Origin: Ashinkailepas kermadecensis
Lineage: Eukaryota; Arthropoda; Thecostraca; Neolepadidae
DNA length: 64,000 bases
Direction: 5' to 3'
Assembly (NCBI GenBank): GCA_034440615.1
Contig: JAOTOM010004286.1
Span: 62,001 to 126,000 of the forward strand
The position numbers and the translations under genes were made by a program. This document shows, piece by piece, positions 32,456-45,181 of this stretch (positions within the stretch are counted from its first letter, which is position 1; each line of letters starts with the position of its first letter). The notes beneath the pieces are model-generated. The model was not told where the DNA came from and made no database searches. It worked only from the letters and a program-made list of their open reading frames with translations.

Positions 32456-35400
32456 CGTTCGAGAACAAATGGAAGACAGTAGATGTCAGATATGAATGCA
32501 ATATTTAGAATCCATGGCGGAGTCATGAGTCTCAGCCTCTGTGGCTCTCTGTGGAACTGGCAAATGCATGTATAATCTTAACCCGTCCTATCTCGTAGGT
32601 TGACACACCCCCTCCAAAGGTTTCTTGCGATAGAGAAAATATCGTAGCGCATCGCCGTGACATTTGAGTACATTTCCTTCATCTTTCTTGGCATCTGATG
32701 TGAAAGTTTCAAACTCAGGTCATGTCAGGATATTGACCTAGCTCAGGACAAACGAAGAACACCATTTGGCAGTGCTTACGAAACGCATATCTTGGAGTCT
32801 ATTCGAGGTCGGGTTAGTCATGAGGTCATGGCTAATTTTGGACAAATTTTCATATTTTTGTGAGATGCATGTTCTTGAAACAGCGCTTTCCCATGGCATG
32901 CAAGCAAGAATATGAGGAGAACTTCCTGATCCGACTTGATTGACCTCCGTCAAGTGGCCTAAGGCCATGTCAAGACAAAGTGCACTAAGTGGAAAAAACC
33001 TATTTAGACACTCGCATTTTTATGGTTTATTTCGAGTCTTCATGGACTAAGTATTATCAAACGCGCATTGCATGTACTACATTACCCAATTGAACCAGAA
33101 TTATGCATCATAGTTTAGGTTATGGTCATCCTAGGTCATTGTCCTATGGTAGGTTTTAAGATTTTTTTCATTACGGCTCATACACGTGAAAGGATATTGA
33201 AATGAAGTTTACCACATGACTGCAATTTGTCAGTGCTTGTAACACTTATGTTTTTGTGCTTCAGATCAAGTCATTGATGTAAGGTCACTGCCAATATTCG
33301 CTCACGATGGACCAATCTGACTATTTTTTTATATCAGCTGTGTAATCAGCTATCAAATGGCGTGTGTTTTAACGCTGTGCCTTTACCAGAAATGGGGATA
33401 TGAAATGTTTTTGAAAAATCAATTGTTTTCTGTGAAACCGCCATCTTTAGTCTGAAATTATTTCAAAATAAAAGGAGGTCATTTTCGGGCACCAATTGTC
33501 GACAGTTTTCCACTCATACACGATACGCCTTCACGCACCATTTAGGTTGGATGTTAGAGTGGGGTCTTTAACCCACCTCCCAGAAACGGGGGGTTAGGCA
33601 GAACAGTGATGATCTGACCGGAGAGGCGGGTAAAGCCGGCATCGGTAGCCAGCGACCGACGGACTGGAGACAGAGAGGGGAAGGGTCTACGTCACCTTGG
33701 CTTGGTTAAAAACTGAACACCAGATTATAATCATTGGAATTGCCATCGATCAACCTGAATATGAAGATCGCATGGTGGCGGTCTCCTGGCACTCAATGCT
33801 GCTTAAACGGAACTGCTCAATTGAAAAGTAAATACTTAGACGAATTGATGCAAACTCGTTAAAGCGACGACGTCCAGACACAAGTGGCTTTTCCTGCCTG
33901 TCGGCTCATGAAGCTGTCAAATGCAAGGAGTACGAATGATCTATCTCAGAGCGCAGGGAGATCAGGAGCCACTTGACGTTCTTTTCATAACATGCTGTAG
34001 AACTACTCTAAAAGATCCAAAGCTGTGGTCAGCTTCCCCTCCCCACGGTCCCCACCCCGGTAGCCATGTGACTCACTTTAAATCCAGAATAAACCCACCC
34101 CAGATCTTGGATAAAAGAGGCTCTGGGAGCGTTCGAGTGCCCTTCGATTTTTTTTTCAGCGGCGCCCCTCGGAAGACAAAGTGGCACCCCTTCGGACACA
34201 TGTTCCTCCCCCTCTGATGAACATTCTTGGATCCACTCCTGGTCGCAATTATTACGCTGCATCGGTGAATCTTTTGAACACCAACTTTGAATCCATTCGT
34301 GGTCACAATTAAGGGTATAGGAAGGCATAGAAAGCGTTTCCAAAGTTCTTAGGGTTCTCTTGGAAACCAGCAGTCTAATGTTGATTCGATGAACGAAGTT
34401 TGGGGCTTTAAAGTAATTGTTAAATGTTACATCACGTGGAGATTAGGCGATTCGCAAAGTGGGAATTTTCCGGGCACCTTGGCGCGGAATAAATGGCCAT
34501 GTTGTTAATGAGGGATAATGCATTGTAAACGTACGCTTTGTAATATTATTGTTCGTTCACTGAAGTTGTTTTTGGTTTCAGATCGATAGGTCCATACACA
34601 AAATATGATACATTCACGACGATAAGCTTCCATAGAGGTCATTGCGCGCGGATAGCTCCAGGAAGCTTTACTAATCCTACCATATTCTGCAGGAAATTGA
34701 TCTCGCAGTTACTTTAGTGGCAGGTGAAGTGAATACATGGACACTGCTATCCGCTGTCTGGGCACAAGGCCCAAAAGTACGCACATGGGTGGGGGTCCAA
34801 GCATCGCCGTTGCTATCGCGGGGGATAGGGGGTGCGTCCCCCAAACCTCTTGACATTTAAGATCATACCTATTGCGCTGCATGACAAAAATAAACCAAAA
34901 ACATTATCGTCCTCCCCCTATGCTAGACCCTTGGCGACATATTTGGGCACTAGGATACGAGCCCTCTCTCCATAGTATTGGTGTTTGCAGTTTGAGGAGG
35001 AAGGGTATCACTCTGGCCATTTCCATATTATTGTTCGGACGCTGTTGTCTTGGAGAACTGTTTGCAAACCAGGTGGAGCTTGTTCTATGATCCCACTCGC
35101 TTGTATTTTCGTTTCAGTTGTATTACTGTATTTTACAACTTGCTCATAGGCGTAAGCATAGATAATTATATATACTGCACCGACAGTTTGTGATTGATTA
35201 CTGTACGGATTATAATCTGTACACCTTGGCCTGCGAGACACATATCAGTTACAAAGAGACCGAGAGGCAGTTACATAGGGTGCGTCTGACACCAACAAAA
35301 GCCGGTCTGGAATCAGGGACCATCTTAAAGTTACAGGAAGCCTTTACAAGGTAATAGAGGCCTCGTTGATGAATAGAGAAGAGCCATTGACAGCCGCTTG

Positions 35401-36583
35401 CCCGGGACTGCGTAGGCCAGAAACCTGATTGTGAGCCGCCGTGTAAGTAGAATAACCTTTAAATTATTTCTAAAGTTAGGAACCACGGAACACAGTTAAA
35501 AGCAATACAAAGCAGGACACATAAAACAAGCATATCAATACAAGGTCAATTATTCATACATTGTGGTTAGTGATCCATTTATAGCTAAGCGGGAAAATTT
35601 TACCAGGAGTCTCTAAAAAAACATGCATCTCCGTATGAAAACCGCGGGTGAACTCCTTATGAAGCCCTAAGAGGAACTGGAAGTTCGCAAAACGTGCGGG
35701 GGACTACGATTGCATGGACACCTGACCGTGAATCGTGGCTGCCAGACAGCAACCAGTAGCTGCACAAGGCTATCGCTGTACCTGTCACCTGTCTGCCAGA
35801 AATTCGAAACCGGTTTACATCTACAGTCATGCTTCAGAATTCCACACCAAGCAACCTTGTCAGCTACGCAGCCACAAGACAGATAGGCTCTGAACTCGCA
35901 GAGAATGGATCACCAACACGGGCTCAGACACTATTGGGGTTGAAGATACCCTCAAAAATGGTGTAATTTAGCATCACGTCTATGGATGTTGCATAGAAGT
36001 AATGAACCTAGGGGTCTTACCACTCCCTCAATCGTCTTGGCCTGGCAGCGCCAACGGTAGAAATATATATAAGCACCCAGGCGAGATTGCAAAGGCATTT
36101 ATTGCCAAATGATTAGCAATGTAATTTATCATATAAATATTCCTATCTTTTCTTTTGTGCCTTAGCGAAAGAAGAGCCAGCACCGGTGAAGAATTCAATG
36201 ATCCATACAATCCAGTGTTTTGTAGATGGCTGTCCCACCACCTAACAAATAGGTTCATCCCCGTTGCAAAAACAGCAACGACGGCCCTTGCCCCGGCAAA
36301 AGGAAAGCACAACATTAATGCGCTTCTGATTTATTTCCGTGCTTTTATGCCTCTTTGATAAGCTACTTTTCCTTATATGCCAAGTCTAGTATGTTTCTAC
36401 AGTTAAGAAACCTGGGATCTGTGGGTTTATGCCAACCCATTCTCCGACATAGACTTCCGGGACGTTTTGATGCCAACAGCAAGCTTTTACAACAATATAT
36501 ATAATTGGCCATCAACTACGCATGCAATCTAATTTTCAAGTAAACAGCGCTGGAAAGTGATTGTGCCATTCATGCCGAAGGTC
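32456..36583. other. Intron 1 of the Tc1-like gene (most of it): no other gene seen
   Basis: Contains AGGTCA-type sites at 32717-33290, a copy of a short dispersed repeat at 34148-34240 (shared with 40767-40840), and unassigned DNA. No open frame shows a family signature. Confidence 0.5.
34148..34240. repeat. Short dispersed repeat, copy 1
   Basis: GGCGCCCCTC, then AAAG, TGGCA(C/T)CCCTTC and CCTGG-type blocks. The same order recurs at 40767-40840 (GTGGCGCCCCTCCAAAG, ATGGCATCCCTTCAGACA). Confidence 0.6.
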
Positions 36584-36788
<205 letters not shown>

Positions 36789-37097
36789 TGACGTGCCGAA
36801 AACCAGTGGGCCAGTTTATCCCTGCCTACAAATATGATCACACCAAAAACTACTTTATTTTTAAATTTATACACTGTGTCTATACATGGGCATCACTAAT
36901 CCATCCCGATACATATGAATGACAAATGTGACCAATTATCTGCACACACCGTGGATGACAGACCAAACACTTTTCCAGTTCTGCACTCACACTGCTCTAA
37001 TCTGTCGGATCCTCAAATATTCAAGTCGTGCCTTCTATGTTTTTGGTAACATTTTTACCATACAAGCATGCATTATCTACCTATTCATTGTACGTAC

Positions 37098-37313
37098 CGT
37101 CACCATCGCATGGTCCTGGGCTGCCGTTGTCACACGCTTTCGGCCGCGGAATCCTGTTCTGGGGCGTAAGCCATCTTCTCCTTCTTCTTGATAGCGCTTC
37201 CACCACAGCCTCACTGTTTCTCTGGATACAGCTAACTCCCGCGCCACCGCACTCAGGGAAAACCCTTGCTCTATCAAGCAGACTAATTTTCCTTTTTGAT
37301 ATTCGGAGAGCAT
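37098..37313 (-). CDS. Tc1-like gene exon 1: first helix-turn-helix
   Basis: 72 codons from the ATG at 37313. The sequence SLSAVARELAVSRETVRLWW is a classic Tc1 N-terminal helix-turn-helix (the PAI half), which in transposases binds the terminal inverted repeats. RPRTGFRGRKR after it resembles the basic GRPR-like linker between the two HTH halves. The exon ends after HAMVT in phase 0 at the donor GTACGT (37097-37092). Read through, the frame stops six codons later, as expected for intron sequence. A TATAAAT lies just upstream of the ATG, too close to be a normal TATA box for this start. Confidence 0.8.
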
Positions 37314-38046
37314 GATTTATACAGAATGGCACAGGCGCACTGACCAGTCCTAGAATTCGGACGTGCGACGAAAGCTTATTGCGAGCCCATCCCCACTCCG
37401 CCGCCAATATTTCAATCCCGTGAAAAGCATCTCCACCACCCCATATTCTACAACAAAGTTCCATGTTCCATTTTAAATGTCCTCTTTACGAATTGTGTAC
37501 GAATTGTGTGCTAAATTGCCGCTCAGACGACTAAAAGTGCAACTTAAAGCCTTCTGCTCCTTCGCGTCTCTGTTACAACCCAACCAGATCATGGCAACCC
37601 AGGCGTTCCACCCGACCCAAACACCGGCCCAGTTATTCTGCTGGCTGGCAGTGTACAGCCTGAGGCTGAGTATGGAGAAAACGTGACGGGCTGGGGAACA
37701 AACGTGCATAACGCATTCACCGCTGGTGTTACGCACATAGACGGCCCCACCACACATATGGTCCAAAGTTGCTTGCTCCACGATGAATGTCAGCTAACCA
37801 GCCAAAGCCTCACCGAGTGAAATGCTCCGCCTGGTAGGTAGTCTGAACACAACATAGCTGTGATGCGGTACAGTACACGCATGGAGGGAAGACATGGGCA
37901 AGTTCCCCAGTCTGTCTAGTTTAATTCGCCACCAATAGTACCAAGTTCTTAGTAAACAACCTGGAATTTGCAGTTCCGCTTGAATATATATGTAATATGT
38001 AAATATATATGCATATATAATATACCAAAGTTCAAGACATCGGCTT
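37314..38046. other. No recognisable gene or repeat
   Basis: Region upstream of the Tc1-like gene's ATG. An inverted CCAAT (ATTGG on the minus strand) lies about 110 bp upstream of the start. Nothing else was supported. Confidence 0.4.
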
Positions 38047-38668
38047 GTGGGGGGGGGGCGGCATGGCCCCGAGCCCCCTAGATCCGCCAGTGGCCAAGTT
38101 CTCACCCATCTAAGAGCGTAACTCTCCAGCCTTCCGATTGCGGCCCTCGTGTAGTGAGGATCGTAGCGGCAGGTCCGGAATAGTATAGAAATATAGTACG
38201 GAATAGTATAGAACACTAAAGTGGAACAATACATGATAAGAATGACCAACACCAAAGTGAGACCGTGATACAGCCTATTTAATAACCACTGAAGATTATC
38301 CAAAGCGGACGAGATTCAGTACTAGAGGTGATAAGACGTGATCCAGGGAAATTCGCGCTGGCGTAAACAATTCGAAGTGATTTTTTTACTGAAGAGAGGG
38401 ACAGATTTATTACCTTGGGAGTATCGCCTGAGACTCATGTCGAGAGTGGTGGTATGGTCGACTCAGAGAAGTTCCTAGGATTTCAGGAGCATAGCATTTG
38501 TCACAAATGATGTGGTGCCAATGCATACGTCATCATGAATTTACCTCTATAGTTGGTGGTGGCAGAAACGATTCAGGGCTGTTTCCAGGATTGTGTGGCG
38601 CAGAGGCTGAGGTGTGGGTTCAAGGGTGTCTAGTAGTCTTCTAGAGGAGGTTGTGGAGGCGTTAAGAC
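38047..38668 (+). repeat. Dispersed repeat E, copy 1
   Basis: About 620 bp closely matching the reverse complement of 44574-45181. It starts with a G-run and CATGGCCCCGAGCCCCCTAG, then ATCCGCCAGTGG. It ends with CTAGTAGTCTTCTAGAGG and TGTGGAGGCGTTAAGACA directly before a (TA)n tract. The GGATCTAGGGGG beside a G/C run resembles ends of non-autonomous DNA elements, but no transposase is encoded. Confidence 0.85.
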
Positions 38669-38669
38669 A

Positions 38670-38670
<1 letters not shown>

Positions 38671-38739
<69 letters not shown>

Positions 38740-38751
38740 ATATATGTATAC

Positions 38752-38831
<80 letters not shown>

Positions 38832-38843
38832 GCATATATATAC

Positions 38844-38914
<71 letters not shown>
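38671..38914. repeat. (TA)n, (GATA)n and (TG)n microsatellites
   Basis: TA tract 38671-38826 with a few TATG interruptions, GATA repeats about 38845-38877, then TG repeats 38880-38913. Confidence 0.99.
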
Positions 38915-38919
<5 letters not shown>

Positions 38920-39294
38920 ATGTGTACATACTGAACTTCACATTCAATTTCATGTCTGATTTTGAGCCCTCAGAGGGTTTTACACTCGGCTCAACAGTGA
39001 GTAGATTGGAAGCAAACTATATTAAATGGAACACACAATAGGACACCATGAGCGTCGCCACAGATATTAGAGGATGTTGGATGAGGGAATGAACGGGTTT
39101 CTGGAGTCGGTTTTTCCAATGCAACCAGGGGTGTTGTTTTTTTTAATACTTTTGGAGGGGCATGTGCCCCTTCAATGTACAATTCTGCCCCTCCAATAGT
39201 GAATTTTCCCCGCCCCCCCCCCCCCCAATATGAAGTGGAAATGGGCATGCAGCAAAAGCATAAAACTGCGGGCTGCGATCGGCGCGGAAGCGCC

Positions 39295-39422
39295 GATGGC
39301 TCCGCGGATGGTCCCATCGATGACCCCGTCCATGGCCCCACCGATGGCCCCGACGACGGCCCCACTGATGGCCCCGCCGATGGCCTCGCCGATGGCCCCG
39401 CCGATGGTCCCGCTGATGACCC
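39295..39422. repeat. 12-bp minisatellite, about 11 copies
   Basis: GATGGCCCCGCC-type units, each 12 bp, with scattered substitutions. Because the unit is a multiple of three, both strands look open with 4-residue periods; no gene is inferred. Confidence 0.95.
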
Positions 39423-39461
39423 TTGAACTAGTGACGTTCGCCCGTTCACTCTGGTGACCTG

Positions 39462-40040
39462 TCACTCGGGACGGTTTCCAGGCGACTGACCGCCACCGTT
39501 AAAGTCGCGACTATGCCATGCAGTGTGGCCAGCGTACTGATGTCCGGAGACACTGCGCCGACTGGCACCGTCTGCACTGCTGAGCACCCTGCCGCCATTG
39601 GGACCAGGCCCGAAGCCGAGGCTTCCAAGAATCTTTGAGCTGCGGTAGCCACTTGGTCCAGGGGAGCTTCCTCTGACGGCAGCGATAATGCTGCTCAAGC
39701 CCGTGGCAGACGTTGACGAAATAGTCTTCAACAGCTCACTGACGTTTGGGGAATCTCTTGCTGTACCCAGTGCTGAGTGCATCCGCGGGAGCAGCTGGAA
39801 CGGCTTCTGGTCTCCGAGCTGCTGACCGGGCAATAGGGCTTCCAGGAGGGCCGCTCGCAATTGCGCCAACCTACCCCTCAAGGCGTCAATAAGGGTCACG
39901 AAACTTGGCGTCTTGGCCGTGATAATATCCGCACCTGAGTGGTGATCGACACAGAAAGGCTTGCCACCAACAAGTCGAACTTGGCACTGTCTTCTAGGAT
40001 TCCAGCCACCCGAAACGCACAGTTCGTCTGCGTCGGCTAG
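39462..40040 (-). pseudogene. Ty3/gypsy-type Gag fragment
   Basis: Reading the minus strand from about 40040, one frame gives CAFRVAGILEDSAKFDLLVA and SLSVSITTQV. A one-base shift then leads to DIITAKTPSFVTLIDALRGR, LLPGQQLGDQKPFQLLPRMH and SALGTARDSPNVSELL. The order (F+..GI..D..KFD.+V..L, then a stretch leading to LI.R, then GE.LGD+KPSQLLRRM) is that of the capsid region of gypsy-group Gag proteins of arthropods and molluscs, which assemble the retrotransposon particle. No LTR, protease or pol was found next to it. The last part (39462-39600) is low-complexity and may not belong. The assignment is by remembered pattern. Confidence 0.55.
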
Positions 40041-40252
40041 AGGTATGTCTTCTCCGGAGAAAGGGGAAAACTGTGATAGCCTGAACGCGGCCAGCTGCTG
40101 GCTTGCAGATGCAGGAGTCAGGGGCAGATACGGGGGGGGTAACCGGGTACATATGCCTCGCTCCTATGGAAGGTGGCCGCTCCTCCTGCCTGGAAAAGGC
40201 GCTCATCCGCGAAGACTCGAGTGAACCCCCTATAGTTTTTTGGTCAGAAGAG

Positions 40253-40715
40253 CCCCTCCGAGAGAAAAAGACGCCTCTTCAATGTGCTTGAATGGACCCC
40301 GCTCGAATTTTTCGACTGGAGGCTCCCCTTGAAAAGAAAAGACACCTGAACAGGCAGGAACGGGTACAGAAATTGCCATGAGGGGAACTAGGTCTCTGGA
40401 GGGGCGCCTCTACCTGAAAAGTTTGACGGGTGGGGTGCACTCGGGCCTTCCCGGAAGGGTACCTTTACCTTTCAAGGTGCGCATCTGGCTGAAAAAATTC
40501 GGGGGGTCCCTCAAGCACACTGGATGGGAGTCTTTTCCTTCCAAGGAGCGCCTGTAGCTGAACAATTCGAGGGGGATGCACTCGAGCACACTGAAAGGGC
40601 ACCTTTTCCTCCGACAGGGGCGCCTCTGGATGGAAAATTTGATGGGGATGCACTCGAGCTTTCCCGGAATGGAGCATTTTCCCTGCCGAAGGGGCGCCAA
40701 CTTCCATGTCGACAC
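40253..40715. repeat. Imperfect 70-74 bp tandem repeat, about 6 copies
   Basis: GGCGCC(T/A)(C/G)T-type starts recur at about 40253, 40320, 40407, 40481, 40550, 40620 and 40694. Each is followed by TGAAAA(A/T)TT(C/T)GA-like and GCACTCGAGC blocks. Open frames across it are repeat-borne. Confidence 0.8.
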
Positions 40716-40766
40716 ATGTCTTCAGTGCCACCCCTGTATCCGCACCTGCCTCCAAGTACTTTTGTA

Positions 40767-40840
40767 GTGGCGCCCCTCCAAAGAAATGGCATCCCTTCAG
40801 ACAAGTGCCCCATGACAATTCCTGAATCCGCCCCCGGCAG
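40767..40840. repeat. Short dispersed repeat, copy 2
   Basis: Matches 34148-34240 over GGCGCCCCTC, TGGCATCCCTTC and the downstream CATG/CCTGAATCC region. It adjoins the 70-bp tandem repeat, whose units also start with GGCGCC. Confidence 0.6.
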
Positions 40841-42043
40841 GAGTCCCTGGCGCTGACAGGGCCTCGCGCCACGGACGTCAAAATGCTGGATTCTGATAAT
40901 TCTATTTTTGCATATCCTTGTCTTTTTCCCGGAAATACAGCATGATGTCTGACCCATCACCCGGTGCACAATCTTCAGCGAATCAAACAGCCAGAGAGTG
41001 GTGCACATTTGGTGCCTTGTACTGAACTTACCTGCACTGTTATTCCGGCCTTCGCGTTCGCAGAAACCACGCTTGCTCGCATGTGACCAGGTTTTGTTCT
41101 CATCATTGCTCTTTCCTCTGGCCATGTGCACCGGCTTTTTCTAGATAGTTGTGCAGTCTCACACCCTCAACACGACCTCAACACCGATAGTCCACGAAGC
41201 AAGTGTGCGTCTGTGATAATACAGGCAGCAAGTTTGCATCTGCAAGATTTTTCGTTCGACGTTGGTGACGACGGCCCAATCAATATCGACAACATTTGTT
41301 CTGCTACCTGAGTTTAGAAACCCTACAAGAGATGGATCAAGATCCCTTTTACATCGCTCACGACGGCTGCTTCATTCCACCACATGCATACCCTTACTAG
41401 TAGAGCACTGGTACTGGTAACGGGGTTGGGGTTACAGGGGTGTAATATGATCGGTTTCAGGGGTGTGATATGGTCACACATATGCATTTGTACATCTTGG
41501 TGTTGTAGCCTGGCTATTGGTGGGATACTGCGGCAGGCGGCAAATGCCGGTGACGTACTAAATACTTCTAAATAGTGTGATATGTGCTGTCAGATTATTT
41601 AAGGCAGATGCGTTGTATTATTTTTTTCATGAGGGGATTTTGCAATAGCCATCACACCTTTATATTTTCATGACAAGTCACTAGAACGTGAAGATCAGGT
41701 CTGGCCTGATTTGTTTTAGATTGCCAGATATAGCCACACTTCGCACGTATTCGTCCACAGACCTTTCCCAAGCAGCGTTCACCTTACGAGTTTACACTGG
41801 CTGTTCAGACAGAGTAAGCGAGCTTTCCGAGCGAACGCAGTGATACAAATGCTAGAACGCACTTGATCTTACTTGCTTGGATTTTGAAGATATCTTGAAC
41901 TCGGCCTCTTTGCATGTGATATTGATATGAGATGAACTGGCGTGAAGACGTTAGTAGACTTAACTGGCAACTGTACTTGATAAGGATCAAATATTGTCAT
42001 TCTTCACCATCCAGAAATACACCTCAATATGACCTCAAATCGA
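40841..42043. other. No recognisable gene or repeat
   Basis: 1.2 kb with short frames only. Confidence 0.45.
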
Positions 42044-43060
42044 TTAACACGCGTACATCCGGGGAGGGCAGATATCTGCCCCCCCCCCCCCTGCGGTTTT
42101 TCCTAATTTGCCGCCATACTAATCGGGTTAGCAAGGCAAAACCTCGTATGGCTGCTCATTAGTCTTTTCCGTATATCCTCAGAAATTGTCGACCCTGGGT
42201 CATCTCAAGTCAGGTCACCAGGTCAGGCGAAGTGACCCAACATCCCTCGGAGTCTAGGTGGCATCACTTCCACAATGATTGGGCGATTGATTTCAAACTC
42301 ATAACACGTCATGATCTCATCAGGGACTATATATCGTATATATCTCGTTTTTTTCGTAGCATTGACCTGAGGTCAGGTCGCGGCAATGGCTTCCCCCATT
42401 ATAGGCCTATGGTAAAATATACAAATGTTTCCTGGTTACATATTTGCTCTCGGAATGACCTCACAACGGTTATGGCGTGTAGTTGGAAGCTATTCTCAAT
42501 GTTACCGCTGACATTTTCGCTCAGTGACCTCACCAAGGTCATCTGAGGTCACCTGAGATCACTAGCACATTCCTGCGCATTATATCGCACTGCATTGAGC
42601 TAGAAAGCTTAAATTACCGTCATTGTGCTTATATCGCCAAGACGTGTCGATTGATACATTACATGACCTCCCTAGGCTACCTCATGACCTTGACCTGAGG
42701 TCATAGTTTCGGAATTGACCTGACCTTAAATCACACAGCACACTGTCGATAGCACATTTCAAGGGCTGTCGAATAGCATTCGCCGTTTGTTTCTATCTGT
42801 TACAGGTCCTGAGATATGTGTCAATATCTGAGGGTCCCACCCGATCTGGTCGAATTTGACCTATGATGACCCAGTGACCTAAATATTGACCTGAGCGAAA
42901 ACATGACCGAAATACTTTCGATAGAGCTTGTCACCAGCTATCCAGCGCCGTATTCAGTTTTTCGCTTTCTAGCATAGTTCTGGAGATCTTAGGGGGGGGC
43001 AGACATCTGCCCCCCCGGACCGGCGAAGATTGCGCGGACCGCCGGACGTGCGAATGTTAA
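42044..43060 (-). mobile_element. TTAA-flanked MITE, family 1, copy B (1017 bp)
   Basis: TTAA at 42044-42047 and 43057-43060. The ends are TTAACACGCGTACATCCGG and, inverted from the right, TTAACATTCGCACGTCCGG. Subterminal GGGCAGATATCTGCCC (left) and GGGCAGACATCTGCCC (right) are flanked by G and C runs. The interior aligns with copy A in reverse, including the stretches around TACAGGTCCTGAGATATGTG and CGAAATACTTTCGATAGAGC. It is identical in length to copy A despite substitutions. No ORF of note. Confidence 0.82.
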
Positions 43061-44282
43061 AAGGCTGCATATAAGAAGTCCACATTATATATTGAATGCC
43101 CGAACACAGTCCGCTCCACTGTCTCAGTCTGTGTAGTGCATGTTGGTATTGACCGGAGTCATGATTCCCTGCCTGGGAGTGTTTCTTCTGTGTGTCTTGC
43201 CCACACATATTAATAGTAGTAATATATGAATGGTTCGCCATCACACATGTGTGTGGGTGGGCTCGTAGATTATTCGTTCATATTATATGAGCAACGGCGA
43301 AAACATGGCTGCGGAATTCTTGCACGGAACGGAACATTTCGAAAATTGCATTCGCTGTTGCTGTTCGCTATTGTTGGGCTTTCAATTGAGTCGGACAATT
43401 GTATATCCCTGAAGTGATAACCTGGTCTTCTTGACGTATGGTTGTATTTTTATTTTTACCTTGAGCATCACATCAATTGCAAATTTATCCTATCAGCAAA
43501 CTAAGGGGCCTAAATCTAGCATACAAACAAAATTGAGGGCAGGGTCGATGAACACGAGCGCTGAAGGGCCTTTCACATAACACGCACAAGAGGGGGGAGG
43601 AAATTCGGACCCGGCCCTAAGATTTCGGAAACTGCTGAAGCTATAAGCACACAATTTGGAGAGTAGATTGTGGATATAGTAATCTCGCCTCAGTGCAGAT
43701 TTCATGACCCTAGGCATGTAGGGTCAAATGAGATCGTGATCGGCTGCCTGACCGCAGCGCCGCTCCACTGCACCGACGAAGCCGTCGTGACCTTGAACGC
43801 TCGCCGGCCACCGCCCGGTCGGTCAATTTGGCACCCCTACAATCCCTATATTTACTAACGGATTTCGATTTTGTGTTGCATGGGATCCGCTTATCAATTT
43901 TTAACAAAGTCACAACATTGCATTACAATACCGCCGCCCTTTTATGAGATAATGTAAAAAAGTGGGCGGGTTCTGGTCTCCCCCACATAGTAGCACTTTG
44001 CCCCGCCCCCCAAAAAAATCATACAGCAACACCTATGAATGCAGCACCCTTGGCGCAATGTTAAATTTAACGGAGTTGGCTGGGATGCGTCACCCCGTCC
44101 CCCATCGAGGCGACGCCCATGTTTGGCACCTTACATTAACTTAACCTATTGTGGGGAAATTAAGTGTATGTCATTATCAATGTATATATGGAAAAGGGGG
44201 CATTACATGATCAAAGTTGTCTCCCGTAGATAATGGGCTATAAATACGTATGAATAGCTATGCTTACATAAACAGATATACT

Positions 44283-44287
<5 letters not shown>
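43061..44287. other. No recognisable gene or repeat
   Basis: Unassigned; a moderately GC-rich patch at 43735-43830 without splice or domain evidence. Confidence 0.45.

Positions 44288-44352
<65 letters not shown>
44288..44352. repeat. (TA)n microsatellite
   Basis: Pure TA repeat of about 65 bp. Confidence 0.99.
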
Positions 44353-44355
<3 letters not shown>

Positions 44356-44573
44356 GTCATGCTATGAGTGATTCGCGGCCAATATCGAGACCATGCATTA
44401 AGAAGCCACGCTTCGATTACACCCAAAGAGTGTGGTTGGGTACATACGGTGGATGTAGAAGGCCGCTACTTAATCGCAGGTGTTAATTGTAGCAAATGTG
44501 GGTATTTGCACTAAACACACTGAACCACACTACTCCATCATGATGTCAAGCTTACTATTGTGCGAGCCATGCG

Positions 44574-45181
44574 CGTGTCTTGACGCCTCCACAACCTCCT
44601 CTTAGAAGACTACTAGACACCGTTGAACCCACACCTCAGCCTCTGCGCCACACAATCCTGGAAACAGCCCTGAATCGTTTCTGCCACCACAAACTATAGA
44701 GGTAAATTCATGATGACGTATGCATTGGCACCCCATCCTTTGTGACAAATGCTTATGCTCCTGAAATCCTGGGAACTTCTCTGAGCCAACCATATCGCCA
44801 CTCTCGACATAAGTATCAGGCGACACCCCCAAGGTAGCAAATCTGCCCCTCCCTTCAGTACAAAATCCACTTCGAATTTTCCACGCCAGCGAAAACTTCC
44901 CTGGATCACGCCTTATCACCTCTAGTACTGAATCTCGTCCGCTTTGGATAATCTTCAGTGGTTATTAAATAGGCTGTATCACGGTCTCACTTTGGTGTTG
45001 GTCATTCTTATCATGTATTGTTCCATTTTAGTGTTCTATATTATTCCGGACCTGCCGCGACGATCCTCACTACACGAGTGCCGCAATCTGAAAGCTGGAG
45101 AGTCACGCTCTTAGATGGGCGAGAACTCGGTCACTGGCGGATCTAGGGGGCTCGGTGCCATGCCTTCCCGTCCCCCCCCCC
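44574..45181 (-). repeat. Dispersed repeat E, copy 2 (inverted relative to copy 1)
   Basis: Reverse complement of 38047-38668 with a modest number of substitutions and small indels. It ends in a C-run after CGGATCTAGGGGGCTCGG and CATGCC. Confidence 0.85.

Noticed and set aside
39172..39465. Gly-Ala-Ile and Ala-Pro-Met tetrapeptide-repeat ORFs
   Set aside because: Produced by the 12-bp minisatellite, whose unit is a multiple of three.
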